From Arthrobacter pascens (GTDB lineage Bacteria > Actinomycetota > Actinomycetes > Actinomycetales > Micrococcaceae): a DNA stretch of 64,000 nt. The DNA lies in contig NZ_JAFHKT010000134.1 of NCBI RefSeq assembly GCF_017052465.1, positions 115,436 to 179,435 on the forward strand, read 5' to 3'. Numbering within the stretch: the stretch's first letter is position 1; every line of letters begins with the position of its first letter. Positions 1-9,153 of this stretch are shown here, in pieces. The notes beneath the pieces were generated by a model that was given only the letters and a program-made list of their open reading frames with translations, was not told where the DNA came from and did not search any database. Both the position numbers and the translations under genes were made by a program.

Positions 1-480
1 GCGCATTGCCAGATACAGAGATATGAAGGTCAGGAGCACACCCGCGATGACTGCGGCAACACGAGCCGGACTGTCCGCCTGCTGAGCGAAGACCATGACA
101 GCGACAATGGCACCCGGCCCGGCCATGAGCGGCGTGCCCAAGGGAACGAACGCCACGTTCTTGTATCTGTTTGCGTTCTCAGTTCCATTATTTGTCCCGG
201 TTAGCAGCTGCAGCGCGATGAGAATGAGAAGAAGGCCGCCAGCCCCTTGGAGGGCCGCAAGACTTATGTGCATGTAGGAAAGGATGTTCTGGCCAAAAAC
301 GGCGAACGCCGTGATGACACCTGCGGCAACCGCCAAAGCCTGCAAGGCAGAGCGGTTTCGAAGCTTTGAGGTCATGTCTGCTGTTAGGGACAGGAACAGC
401 GGCACCGTTCCAGGCGGGTCCATGATGACGAAGAGCGTGACCAGAACAGAAATAAAAAGCTGAGTATCAATCCACTCCAT
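1..480 (-). CDS. MarC family integral membrane protein (C-terminus outside window)
   Basis: The minus frame opens with ATG at 480 and stays open to base 1, giving 160 residues. It starts MEWIDTQLFISVLVTLFVIMDPPGTVPLF. The early DPPGTVPLFL segment matches the conserved N-terminal DPxGxxPxF signature of the MarC/UPF0056 family of six-helix inner-membrane proteins. At least four hydrophobic segments are visible, and a second conserved-looking motif (PLGTPLMAGPGAI) lies near residue 112. Despite the name, E. coli MarC has no proven role in antibiotic resistance and the transported substrate is unknown. The C-terminal part lies outside the window, so completeness cannot be judged. It sits 87 bp downstream of the SDR gene on the same strand. 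Confidence 0.8.
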   Translation of the reverse strand, partial: MEWIDTQLFISVLVTLFVIMDPPGTVPLFLSLTADMTSKLRNRSALQALAVAAGVITAFAVFGQNILSYMHISLAALQGAGGLLLILIALQLLTGTNNGTENANRYKNVAFVPLGTPLMAGPGAIVAVMVFAQQADSPARVAAVIAGVLLTFISLYLAMR

Positions 481-567
481 GTGACTCCTCTCGTGGCCCC
501 ATTCAAGAACCAATGCGTCGGCCGTGGCCAACCGTCGTCACGGCCTGGAATTTCCAGTCCATAGGCC

Positions 568-1344
568 TCACCCGACGGATAAGACTCCTGCTGGCACGCC
601 TAGAAGCCGCCCTGAGGTGAGCGACAGTCGTTGGCCGCTGATGTCGGCAGCGTCCATACCAAAGATCCGCTCCACGGCTTCCGCGAGAACAGTGACGTCC
701 GTAAAACCCGTGAACTTGCGCTCGGGCTGCGCTGCACGCATCCGATCATCCACCAGCGCCTTGACCACGAAGACCACGGCCGCCGGGCTCTGCTTATTGG
801 GTAGGCTGCAGCCCGCCTCTTGATGGAGCCGGAATCCGTCGGCAACAGCGAGGGTCCATGCCTCTGCAGCTGACTTTGCTGCAGCGTATGCGGCGCCATC
901 TGCCGTGGGAGAGGACGCCGCCTGTGCGGAGACAATGGCCAGACGGCCAGCTGGGGATGTAGCGAGGTCCTCATAGAATGCACGGGTGGTGTTCCTGAGC
1001 GTCGTGAAGACACTGGTGTGCAGGAATTCCCAGTCTTCGTCTGTCTGCTCCTGGATTCCTCCGCCGCCGCGCCACCCTCCTACGAGGTGAATGAGGCCAT
1101 CCGCCGGTCCAAGGTCGAATCGGATGGCCGTTGCTAACCGTTGAACGGCCTCAGGGTCGGCAAGATCGCAGACGTAGCCCACGACATTCTCATGGGCTCT
1201 GGTAAGCTCCTGGACGCCATCTTCGCTTATGTCCACTGCAGCAACTCTTGCCCCTGCTTGAGTGAGCATGCGGATCACCGCGGCGCCGGCGGCGCTGGTT
1301 GAGCCGGCGACGACGACGGTGCGTCCTGCAAGAGGCTGATTCAC
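568..1344 (-). CDS. SDR family NAD(P)-dependent oxidoreductase
   Basis: A 258-residue protein with the short-chain dehydrogenase/reductase layout. A glycine-rich nucleotide-binding turn AGSTSAAG lies at residues 13-20, an acidic residue (D38) ends the second strand, and the catalytic triad is S139, Y153 and K157 in YAAAK. The length is normal for a classical SDR. The Rossmann turn is slightly atypical, reading AGxxxxxG instead of TGxxxGxG. Its start codon overlaps the stop of the upstream 466-residue gene by 4 bp (ATGA), so the two are probably translated in a coupled way and may work together. The substrate cannot be deduced. Confidence 0.85.
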   Translation of the reverse strand: MNQPLAGRTVVVAGSTSAAGAAVIRMLTQAGARVAAVDISEDGVQELTRAHENVVGYVCDLADPEAVQRLATAIRFDLGPADGLIHLVGGWRGGGGIQEQTDEDWEFLHTSVFTTLRNTTRAFYEDLATSPAGRLAIVSAQAASSPTADGAAYAAAKSAAEAWTLAVADGFRLHQEAGCSLPNKQSPAAVVFVVKALVDDRMRAAQPERKFTGFTDVTVLAEAVERIFGMDAADISGQRLSLTSGRLLGVPAGVLSVG

Positions 1345-2741
1345 TGACCGGTGTCCGCGTTGGCCTTCACGGGACTCGGGCCCGTAATGCCGACGGTCGA
1401 TTCAATGACCGGCCGCATTTTCTTCTCGAACGCTTCGTAGAACATGAACAGCGGGAACTCATCATCCAGCACCTGGTCGGTCAGACCCCGCGGCGGCCCA
1501 TCCAAGGGAAGAGCCTCCGGCCCCTTTGCCCATACCGATGCGGGGTGCGGTGCTACGGTTCCGGAAATCAGTTCGTAGGCCGCCAGCCAGTGTGCCGTCT
1601 TGGGACGGTCAATGGAACGCCAGTAGAGCTCCTCAATGCGGGCCCCCAGTTGCACAACAACGTCGGCGGCGTGCCTCCAGTCAATGTTTAGCTTTCCGTC
1701 GGTCCAATCAAGAACCTGGTGCTGGTGCATCCAGGCGAAGAGCAGCTGACCACCGAGCCCGTCGTAGTTGCGCACTCGGCTGCCTGTGATGGCGAAGCGG
1801 AAGATGCGGTCGAAGATAACGGCGTACTGGACCAACTTGGCGTGCCTGCGTGCATCTTCAGAGGCCTTTTCGTCCTGCTCAATTAGGACGGATTCCTTGA
1901 AGGCTGTGAGGTCGCAGCGCAGCTCTTCCAGCGAGTACAGGAAGTACGGCATGCGCTGCTTGATCATGAACGGATCGAACGGCAGGTCCCCACGCATGTG
2001 TGTCCGGTCATGAATCAGGTCCCACATCACAAAGGTCTTCTCCGTCAGGTGCTGGTCCTCGAGCAAGGCCGCAGCATCGGCCGGCAGGTCCAGCGAGGTG
2101 GTGTCGGCAGCAGCCTTTAGGACCCTCCGGAAACGGGCCGCCTCACGGTCCGCGAAAATGCCGCCCCAGGTGAACGATGGCGTGCTCCTGACCGCCACGC
2201 TTTCGGGGAACAGTACTGCCGAGTTCGTGTCATAGCCGGGCGTGAAGTCTACGAAGCTGATCGGCACAAAAAGTTTGTTGGAATAGGAGCCGGCCTCGAG
2301 GTCCGCGACGAACTCCGGCCAGATGACCTCAATCAGCACCGCTTCAACGTAGCGGTTGGTGCTGCCGTTCTGGGTATACATCGGGAAGACCACCAGGTGC
2401 GGCAGTCCATTAATACGGGGCTGCTCAGGATGGAAAGCCATCAACGAGTCCAGGAAGTCCGGCACACCCAGACCCTCAGATGCCCACTTCTGGAAGTCGG
2501 TCACCAATGCCTCAAGGTATTCCGCATCATGGGGCAGATACGCGGACAGCTCTTCAACGGCGGCAACGATTACGCCAATGCTGTCACGAGCCTGCTGATG
2601 GTCTCCGCCATCAGGGACGGAGCCGTCCTGCGCCTGCACCTTTTGCAGATCTATGACTGCAGCCTTTAACGCGGTCCAGGCAGGCAGGAGTCTGAGGTCT
2701 TGGGCGCGGGTGGCGACTTCTTCCTTCATGAGGACAGACAT
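1341..2741 (-). CDS. Conserved protein of unknown function, coupled to an SDR (possibly DUF6421)
   Basis: A 466-residue protein without signal peptide or membrane segments. I associate this kind of protein, paired with an SDR gene, with the DUF6421 family of actinobacteria, but cannot verify this here. A charged DLIHDRTHMRGD segment at 241-252 (H244, H248) and a later EELRCD segment could bind a metal; that is inference only. The ATG at 2741 has a purine-rich GAAGGGAA ribosome site just upstream; an alternative start is M5. The last four bases overlap the start of the SDR gene, which is strong evidence for a two-gene operon. Confidence 0.7.
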   Translation of the reverse strand: MSVLMKEEVATRAQDLRLLPAWTALKAAVIDLQKVQAQDGSVPDGGDHQQARDSIGVIVAAVEELSAYLPHDAEYLEALVTDFQKWASEGLGVPDFLDSLMAFHPEQPRINGLPHLVVFPMYTQNGSTNRYVEAVLIEVIWPEFVADLEAGSYSNKLFVPISFVDFTPGYDTNSAVLFPESVAVRSTPSFTWGGIFADREAARFRRVLKAAADTTSLDLPADAAALLEDQHLTEKTFVMWDLIHDRTHMRGDLPFDPFMIKQRMPYFLYSLEELRCDLTAFKESVLIEQDEKASEDARRHAKLVQYAVIFDRIFRFAITGSRVRNYDGLGGQLLFAWMHQHQVLDWTDGKLNIDWRHAADVVVQLGARIEELYWRSIDRPKTAHWLAAYELISGTVAPHPASVWAKGPEALPLDGPPRGLTDQVLDDEFPLFMFYEAFEKKMRPVIESTVGITGPSPVKANADTGQ

Positions 2742-3068
2742 GGAAGTTCCCTTCGTTAATGAGGAGGTTCTGGAGCTGAGTCGAACCTAACAAAGGGCAA
2801 ATGATGCTAACAGGAAAACACAAAATGGATAAGCAATACTTGGTCTCCGGGGGTGTCTCAGTATTCATGCCCACGCATCGATTACCGAAGCGGCGTAACA
2901 GTAGTACTCACTGCCATTTCAGTAAGTGTGGAAGCGTCTCCCGCTTTCCCAAACGACGAAGACCATGGTCGGGCTGCACTACACCCCAACCTGACGTCAG
3001 GTAAGAAGCCGGAGGGGCGTCAGCATAGGGTCTGTCTCCCCCTATTTCTGACAAAGCTCAAGAGGCTC
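2742..3068. other. Non-coding stretch upstream of the 466-residue gene
   Basis: About 330 bp without a convincing gene. It should hold the promoter of the minus-strand gene starting at 2741. It is more AT-rich than the neighbourhood (around 2785-2850). I see no strong repeat or hairpin. Short open frames here lack ribosome sites and resemble nothing I recognise. Confidence 0.5.
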
Positions 3069-3362
3069 TTAGATCTCAACCTGACAATACTGATACTGGC
3101 CAGTACCGATGGGCGTTTGTCCCTGCTCCACGATCTGTCCGGCCTCCATTACCAGGATGAGGTCAGCACCGCGGATCGGGGATAGCCTGTGCGCGATCAC
3201 GAAGCTCGTCCGGTCGGACCGCAGCGCACTCATCGCCTTCTGCACCAGCACCTCGGTCCGGGTATCCACCGAGCTCGTCGTCTCATCCAAAATCAGCACC
3301 GACGGCCTCGCCAGGAATGCCCGGGCGATCGTCAGCAGCTGCTTCTCGCCCGCAGAAACCTT
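3069..3362 (-). pseudogene. C-terminal fragment of an ABC exporter ATPase (partial copy of the gene at 13670-15676)
   Basis: The minus frame encodes, from about 3362 downward, [19 protein letters not shown], then a Walker [12 protein letters not shown] and the switch segment VIAHRLS. This is nearly the same protein sequence as the last part of the ABC exporter encoded at 13670-15676; only about six residues differ over roughly 80. The similarity stops just after EQG near 3110 and the frame runs on into unrelated sequence. There is no N-terminal transmembrane domain, no Walker A and no start site. It is fused at its upstream edge to an SDR remnant. This is a decayed fragment of a related or duplicated gene. 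Confidence 0.85.
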
Positions 3363-3389
3363 GAAACCGCGGGTTGCGCCGCGGTGGCG

Positions 3390-3710
3390 GGCGCGGTGGC
3401 GGTGGCGGTGACCTGCATCCGCGGGCCGAGGCGCTCGGCCGCGAGCTGGGATCCCCAGTTGACCACGATGTTGGTGATGGTGGGACCGGGGCCACGGCGT
3501 TGAAGCGCAGCCCCTTGGGCGCGTACATCACGACCGAGTATTTGGTGATGCCGACGACGGCGTGCTTGGACGCGGTATCGACGGCGCGGGTGAGGCGCAT
3601 GAGGGCGGTGACGTTGATCCGGAAGGCGCGGTCCCAGACGTCTTCGTCAACCTCGTAGATGGGGGGCGAAGTTGCCCATGATGCCGGCGAAGACGCGGTA
3701 TGAGATGGCC
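3390..3710 (-). pseudogene. Decayed SDR oxidoreductase fragment
   Basis: On the minus strand, successive pieces of a short-chain dehydrogenase can be read in different frames: GIMGNFAP, then YEVDEDVWDRAFRINVTAL with MRLTRAV, then TASKHAVVGITK, then FNAVAP, then TITNIVV. Shifts are caused by an extra C in a C-run near 3661 and a missing G near 3490. The catalytic Ser region and the first part of the YxxxK loop (between LTRAV and TASKHAV) are deleted. The fragment has no N-terminal Rossmann turn. It is clearly dead and directly abuts the ABC fragment. Confidence 0.85.
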
Positions 3711-3757
3711 AAAAGGGCGCCGGGTGCGTCCCTCGGGGACGCACCCGGCGCCCTTTT
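3711..3757 (-). terminator. Strong terminator of the galactan operon
   Basis: A perfect 22-bp inverted repeat (3711-3732 and 3736-3757) with a 3-base loop lies 44 bp beyond the stop of the GH30 gene. The stem ends in AAAA/TTTT, giving a U-run in the minus-strand transcript. It closes the five-gene operon that begins at 12434. Confidence 0.85.
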
Positions 3758-3800
3758 GCCGTCCTTCCGCCAGTGCCGCTGCGCTCCGGGCGGCTAGCGA

Positions 3801-6800
3801 CTAGCGGCCGAACACGACCTCGTAGGTCCGGGTCTGGCTTCCGTCCTCGCTCCGGATTGTCACCACGGCCGTACCCGTCGGCTGGTCCGCCTGCTGCACC
3901 GTGACCGTTGCGTAGGGGTCCGTCGCGATGGCCGTGACCTCCAGGCGTGACCCTTGGGCTTCGGCCCGGTACGAGGTTACGTTCGGGTCGAAGCCTGCCA
4001 CCGGCTGGCCGTTGATGGAGATCCCGGCGGCCGTGGCGTCAGCGGACTTGCCCGGAGCCAGCGCCAGCACCTGCACTTCGCTGACCGTCATGTGGGTGTT
4101 CGGCCGGGCGGTGAGCACCACGCGGACGTCGCTGGTGTCCACATTGGCTACCGGGACCGTGACCACGGGTGCGGGGCTGCCGCCGGGGACCTGGACCGGC
4201 GCGCCAGCGTTCCGCCAAATGCCGTCGGCAGCTTTGGTCTGCGCCTGGAGGCTTTGGGCGTAGCTGTCGGTGGATCCGTCGCGGTAGAAGTGGACCTTCA
4301 CTCCGGTCACTGTTTTCTGGCCCGCAAGCGCCACGGACAGGGTGTCGGTGGTGTTCTTGGTGCCCCACTTCCAGTTGGACCAGGCCTTGTCCGTCAGGTT
4401 GCCGTTGCCCAGCCCTGCCGTGCCGTAGCCCGGCTCGGTGAAGGTGGCGCTGAACGTGGTGCCGGGGTCATCGGCCACGTTGTCGGCTGTTCCCGCTGTG
4501 ACCTGGACGCGCACGGTGGCGGGCAGCGTCCGCCCGTCGGCGGCGTCGGCGGTGCCCGCCACCGTGGCAACGCCAGTTGCGGTGAACGGTCCGGCGGCAT
4601 CCCAGACAACCGGCCGCTCCACTTTGCTGCCGCCGGCAGTCACCGCTGTCACGGTGGCGGGCAGCGCGGGCGTTCCGCCGGCATAGGTTTTGGCCCGGGT
4701 CGGAAGCGTCGAGACGAGCTTGTCCACCGTGACTTTGGCCGTCACCGGATGCGCAGCACCCAGGACGTCGGTCGCCGTTCCGCGCACGTCAACGGTTCCG
4801 GGTGCGCCCCACCGGTTCTCCGGCGGCATCGTCCAGGTCACCGGAAGTTCGCCCCGGGCGCGGTCGCGATAGACGGGGACCACTGTGGCGGGCAGCTGCG
4901 GAGCGGTCCCGGGCACGGTGAAAGCCGTGACGTTCTGGAATCCCTGGACAGTTTCATCGATGACCCGCCAGCGCTGGTTCTCGCCGGAGTTGGCAGTCCA
5001 CAGGGTCACTGCAGATCCGTCCGCGGTGGCGTGCCCGTCCACCTCGAGGAGCCTGCCGGTTGCCGCGTTGACGAACGTGTAGGTGCCGTCGCCGGTGGTG
5101 GACATGGTCCACTGGGAGGCTTCGGATGGCTCTGCTTCCGCGTTCGCCAGCTGGGGTGTTCCGTCGACGACGGCGAGCTGCCGCCCGCCGTCGGGCGTTT
5201 CAATCGCGTAGCGGGCACGGTTGCTGTTCTCACCGCTGAGGCGGCGGATGTGCCATTGCTGGTCGGCGCCGGCGCCGGAACGGATGACGGCGGTGCTGCC
5301 GGTTCCCTGCGTAAGGGACTTGCCGCTTTCGACGCCCTGCAGGCTGTAGACGTGGTCCGCCTGCACCAGTGCGGCGTCCTTGGCCACGCCGTGCACACCA
5401 TTGACGAGGAAGGTTGTGACGGATTCGGCGGCTACCGTGAGGACCGCGCTGCGGTCCTTTCCGACGGCGACCGGCTCGCCCTGCACCAGCGCTCCGGAGG
5501 CGTCGCTGGTCACCGGCGTCACGGTGGCGTTCCCCTGGATCGCACCGAACCCGGAGAGGTCCAGGGCAACCTGGCGCTGCTGTTTGCTGTCGTTCACGTG
5601 CACCACGGTGGCTCCGGAGTCGGAGACGGCGGCCGCGCTGTTCGTGTCGTCCACCTTGACCAGGCGGTCCCCGGGCTTGATGTAGTGCGTGAAGTTCCGC
5701 GCGGTGTTGTATTTAGTGTTCGTGTAGATCGGGCAGCTTTTGAGGTTGTCTCCGGCATCGCAGTCGAAAGGCAACTGGATCTCTCCCCAGTTGGAGCCGA
5801 TGGCGCTTTCGCCGCCGGGCTTCATGTTGTTGTAGTCCTCAACGGGCTGCCAGAACACCCAGGCCTCGGGCTCGAGCTCGCGGAGGTCGTTGACCATGTG
5901 CTGGGCGAGGCCGAGGCCGGGCTGCATGCTGGTGAAGTTCTGCCCGTCCATCCACGAACCGCCAGTTTCGCTCATCCAGAGGGGCTTGCCCTCGCCCTTG
6001 GCGATATCCCGGACGGCGGTCCGCTGCCCGGTGCCGTAGGTGTGGACGTTGAGCTGCCCGACGTTTGCCTTGGCGTCGGCGGAATAGCTGTTCCAGTTGT
6101 TGGCGAAGGTCGAGGGGTTGGTCTCGTCCATGGCGCTTATAACAGCGTCGGTGTCCGCACTGGCCAGCGCCTTGGCCAGGGACTGGATCACCTTCTGCTG
6201 CAGTTCGGGACCCATGTGGGCGCCTTCCTGCCGGCCGCCGACGGGCTGGCCAGCCGAATTCAGGCTGGTTCCCCAGTACGGGGTGTTCGGTTCGTTCATG
6301 GGATCGAGCGTGTCAACCTTGATGCCGTGGGTCTTCTCGAGCTGCTCGACGACCCGGACCAGATACGAGGAGAAGTCGTCCACGCTCTCCGTCCGCAGCT
6401 GGTCCTGGGAGGAGTTGAAGCCTCCCGACACGTACCCGCTGACCGTCTGGAACCAAGGCGGGGAGTTGCTGAAGGCCTCCCAGTGTGTGATGTCGTTCTT
6501 GATCCGGTCCACCCACCAGCGCTGCGTCTGGTCGGCGTCGAGGTTCCAGTGATCCGGATTCTCCGGATCCCACCAGTCCTTATCCTCCCGGGTGGTGCCC
6601 TCGGGGGCCTTCCACCAGCCCTCCACGGCACCGCCTGCCCGGAGGTAGTCCTTCACGTCGGGCGCGTTCCCGCCGCCAATGTTGTACCGGGCGATATTGA
6701 GGTTCAGCCCTTCGTCACCGAAAACCATCTCAGCCAGCTTCTCGCGGACCTCATCCGGATAATCGCCGGTGGCGTTGGCGAACCACACCAGGCTGGTGCC

Positions 6801-6983
6801 CCATCCTTCGAAGGCGTCGCCCTGGTAGGAGGGGTCGGGCCGCACGGTCACGGCGCCGGCCGGCACAGGTTCGTCGGCTGCCGGGGCGGCGAGCGCGGGT
6901 CCGGCCACGATCCCTGCGGAGAAGACCGCCGCGGTGACGCCGGCGGCGGTCGCGGCCCAGGGCCATCTGGATCTGTTCGTCAT
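3801..6983 (-). CDS. Secreted modular GH30 glycoside hydrolase, probable endo-beta-1,6-galactanase
   Basis: A 1060-residue secreted enzyme. The ATG at 6983 follows GAAGGGAATTCA and starts a clear signal peptide (TNRSRW, a hydrophobic stretch, then ALAAPA near residue 32). The catalytic domain, about residues 45-600, has the GH30 acid/base in DPMNE (E231) and the nucleophile in LWMSETGG (E339). It is followed by a ricin-type lectin domain (GKSLTQG to NQRWRV, about 610-745), two Ig-like modules with the VTW pattern, a discoidin-like domain around 900-1000 and a C-terminal cadherin-like beta-sandwich module. Sequence style and the GH42 neighbour suggest endo-beta-1,6-galactanase on arabinogalactan side chains; another GH30 specificity is possible. 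It is the last gene of the operon, 50 bp after GH42. No cell-wall sorting motif is seen. Confidence 0.85.
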   Translation of the reverse strand: MTNRSRWPWAATAAGVTAAVFSAGIVAGPALAAPAADEPVPAGAVTVRPDPSYQGDAFEGWGTSLVWFANATGDYPDEVREKLAEMVFGDEGLNLNIARYNIGGGNAPDVKDYLRAGGAVEGWWKAPEGTTREDKDWWDPENPDHWNLDADQTQRWWVDRIKNDITHWEAFSNSPPWFQTVSGYVSGGFNSSQDQLRTESVDDFSSYLVRVVEQLEKTHGIKVDTLDPMNEPNTPYWGTSLNSAGQPVGGRQEGAHMGPELQQKVIQSLAKALASADTDAVISAMDETNPSTFANNWNSYSADAKANVGQLNVHTYGTGQRTAVRDIAKGEGKPLWMSETGGSWMDGQNFTSMQPGLGLAQHMVNDLRELEPEAWVFWQPVEDYNNMKPGGESAIGSNWGEIQLPFDCDAGDNLKSCPIYTNTKYNTARNFTHYIKPGDRLVKVDDTNSAAAVSDSGATVVHVNDSKQQRQVALDLSGFGAIQGNATVTPVTSDASGALVQGEPVAVGKDRSAVLTVAAESVTTFLVNGVHGVAKDAALVQADHVYSLQGVESGKSLTQGTGSTAVIRSGAGADQQWHIRRLSGENSNRARYAIETPDGGRQLAVVDGTPQLANAEAEPSEASQWTMSTTGDGTYTFVNAATGRLLEVDGHATADGSAVTLWTANSGENQRWRVIDETVQGFQNVTAFTVPGTAPQLPATVVPVYRDRARGELPVTWTMPPENRWGAPGTVDVRGTATDVLGAAHPVTAKVTVDKLVSTLPTRAKTYAGGTPALPATVTAVTAGGSKVERPVVWDAAGPFTATGVATVAGTADAADGRTLPATVRVQVTAGTADNVADDPGTTFSATFTEPGYGTAGLGNGNLTDKAWSNWKWGTKNTTDTLSVALAGQKTVTGVKVHFYRDGSTDSYAQSLQAQTKAADGIWRNAGAPVQVPGGSPAPVVTVPVANVDTSDVRVVLTARPNTHMTVSEVQVLALAPGKSADATAAGISINGQPVAGFDPNVTSYRAEAQGSRLEVTAIATDPYATVTVQQADQPTGTAVVTIRSEDGSQTRTYEVVFGR

Positions 6984-7033
6984 TGAATTCCCTTCGGTGC
7001 GGTGATGCTGCTGATCTTGTGGGGACTGCTGGT

Positions 7034-9061
7034 CTATTTGGGGCCTTTGAGAACGGCCACGCCGCGGGCGGCGAGCTTGGCTTGCCCGGTGCCCGCGAGG
7101 ACGGCGCCGGGGACCGCCGAGATGTCGACGGCCTGGTCCGTTCGGTTGATCAGGAAAAGGAAGCGTCCGTCCTCCCCTGTGCGGACGGCGAGTTCGACGG
7201 CGCCACACAGTTCCGCGGGCAGTTCAGACCCGACGCCGGCCAGGCCGGCGAATTCCCGCAGGACAGGGACCAGACCGGCGGGTCCGAGCCGCGTCGCCAC
7301 GTAGCCGGCGGATCCGCTGCCCACGCTGCGCCGGGTTACGGCCGGTTCGCCGGCGTTGTCACCGGAGGTGAACCGGCGCAGGACCTTCGTGCCGCCGGAG
7401 GTGGTGGCCACCGAGTCCGCCCACAGCGTGCCGGCTGACCCGTCGTCGAGCGTGGCTTCCTCCCCGGGGGCCAGCGGCCCGAACTCTTCCACCCGGATCC
7501 CCAGCAGATCGCTGAGTGCGCCCGGATATCCGCCGAGCCACACGTGGTCGTTCTGGTCCACGACGCCCGAGAAGTAGGTGGTCACCAGGTGCCCGCCCGC
7601 TTCGACGAACGCGGTCAGGCGTGAGCGCAGCTCCGCCGGCACCACGTGCAGGACCGGTGCGATGACCAGCTGGTAGCCCTCAAGGGAGCCTGCCGCCGGG
7701 AGGACATCGGCGCGGATGCCGGTGGCCAGGAACGCCGAGTACCAGTCGAGTGCCTCCTGCCGGTAGCGGAGCCGGTCGGTGGGATGGGAGTCCAGCTCGC
7801 TGGCCCACCAGGAATCCCAGTCGAAGAGGATCGCGGCCCGTGCCGGCTCGCGCCGGCTGCCGGTGATCGGTGCGAGTTCGCCCAGCGTGCGTCCCAGCGC
7901 GGTGACGTCGCGGAAGAGCCTGCTGTTGCTGCCGGCGTGCGAAACCATCGCGGAATGGTATTTCTCTGCCCCCGCGCGCGACTGCCGCCACTGGAAGAAG
8001 CAGACCGCGTCTGCGCCGTGGGCCACGTGGGTGAGCGAGTCCCGGGCGAGGGCGCCGGGCTTCTTGGGCGTGTTCACCGGCTGCCAGTTGACGGCGCTGG
8101 TGGAGTGCTCCATCAGGAACCAGGGGTTGCCGCCGGCGATGTTGCCGGTCAGGTTCGCGGAGAAGGACAGTTCGTCATGGTCCTGCGGCCCGGGGGCCAC
8201 GTAGTGGTCGTTGGAGACGAAGTCGACGTCGGCGGCCCAGGCGGCGTAATCCATCCCCTTTGTCTCCCCCATCACCATGAAATTGGTGGTGACGGGGATA
8301 TCCGGGGTGACGCTGTTCAGGATGTCGCGTTCGGCACGGAGGTAGTCCCGCAGCGAGTCCGAGGAGAAGCGCTTGAAGTCCAGCTGCTGCGTGGGGTTCG
8401 GGTAGGAGGCAGCCTTGCGCGGCGGGAGGATGTGGTTCCAGTCCGCGTAGCGCTGGGACCAGAAGTCGGTCCCCCAGGCGGTGTTCAGCTCCTCAAGTGT
8501 GCCGTAGCGGTCCTGGAGCCAGCGGCGGAAGGCGGCCGCGGCGTCGTCGGAATAGTCATAGATGTTGTGGCAGCCGAGCTCATTGGAAACGTGCCAGGCG
8601 CAAACGGCGGGGTGGTCCTTGTAGCGTTCGGCCATGGCGCGCACGAGCGTCAGCGCGTGCTCGCGGAACACCGGCGACGTGGGCCGCCAGTGCTGCCGGC
8701 CGCCCGGCCAAAGGGTTTCGCCGTTCTGGGTGACCGGCAGGATCTCCGGGTGTTCGGCCGCGAGCCACGGCGGCGGGGACGCGGTGGCGGTGGCGAGGTC
8801 CACGGCAATGCCGTTGGCGTGGAGCAGGCCGATGATGTCGTCGAGCCAGGCAAAGTCCCAGCTATCCCGCGTGGGCTGGATGCGTGCCCACGAGAAGATG
8901 GCCAGGGAGACGATGTTGACCCCGGCCTCCCGCATGAGCCGCACGTCCTCTGCCCAAACCTCGCGGGGCCACTGCTCGGGGTTGTAGTCGGCACCGTAGG
9001 CCAGCCTCTTGGTGTCCGGAGACGGCCAGCGCAGCCAGCGGTGTTGGGTGGTGTACGTCAT
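7034..9061 (-). CDS. GH42 beta-galactosidase
   Basis: A 675-residue cytoplasmic enzyme, the usual length for family GH42. The ATG at 9061 has AGAGGA upstream; no signal peptide is seen. The AYGADYNPEQWP segment near the N-terminus is typical of GH42. The acid/base is E161 in HVSNELG and the nucleophile E318 in FLMEHSTS. A trimerisation-like middle domain (RAAILFDWDSWWASEL) and a small C-terminal domain follow. It probably splits galactose from galacto-oligosaccharides brought in by the ABC transporter of the same operon. Confidence 0.93.
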   Translation of the reverse strand: MTYTTQHRWLRWPSPDTKRLAYGADYNPEQWPREVWAEDVRLMREAGVNIVSLAIFSWARIQPTRDSWDFAWLDDIIGLLHANGIAVDLATATASPPPWLAAEHPEILPVTQNGETLWPGGRQHWRPTSPVFREHALTLVRAMAERYKDHPAVCAWHVSNELGCHNIYDYSDDAAAAFRRWLQDRYGTLEELNTAWGTDFWSQRYADWNHILPPRKAASYPNPTQQLDFKRFSSDSLRDYLRAERDILNSVTPDIPVTTNFMVMGETKGMDYAAWAADVDFVSNDHYVAPGPQDHDELSFSANLTGNIAGGNPWFLMEHSTSAVNWQPVNTPKKPGALARDSLTHVAHGADAVCFFQWRQSRAGAEKYHSAMVSHAGSNSRLFRDVTALGRTLGELAPITGSRREPARAAILFDWDSWWASELDSHPTDRLRYRQEALDWYSAFLATGIRADVLPAAGSLEGYQLVIAPVLHVVPAELRSRLTAFVEAGGHLVTTYFSGVVDQNDHVWLGGYPGALSDLLGIRVEEFGPLAPGEEATLDDGSAGTLWADSVATTSGGTKVLRRFTSGDNAGEPAVTRRSVGSGSAGYVATRLGPAGLVPVLREFAGLAGVGSELPAELCGAVELAVRTGEDGRFLFLINRTDQAVDISAVPGAVLAGTGQAKLAARGVAVLKGPK

Positions 9062-9092
9062 GGAGTTCCTCTTTTTGGGCGCGTTTGGGTGG

Positions 9093-9127
9093 CCGCGGAC
9101 GCGCCGGGCTGGCGGGCGCGTCCGCGG
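9093..9127 (-). promoter_or_regulatory. Intercistronic hairpin between binding-protein gene and GH42
   Basis: A perfect 13-bp inverted repeat (CCGCGGACGCGCC and its complement) with a 9-base loop lies in the 92-bp gap after the binding-protein gene. No U-run follows. Such hairpins commonly protect the 3' end of the binding-protein message or partly terminate, so that more binding protein than enzyme is made. This role is inferred. Confidence 0.6.
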
Positions 9128-9153
9128 AGATGGGTGGGGTTGCCTGCGGGCTG

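Noticed and set aside
3954..6986. Long open frame (1010 codons) antisense to the GH30 gene
   Set aside because: The GH30 frame has signal peptide, catalytic Glu pairs and domain structure; the antisense translation has none.
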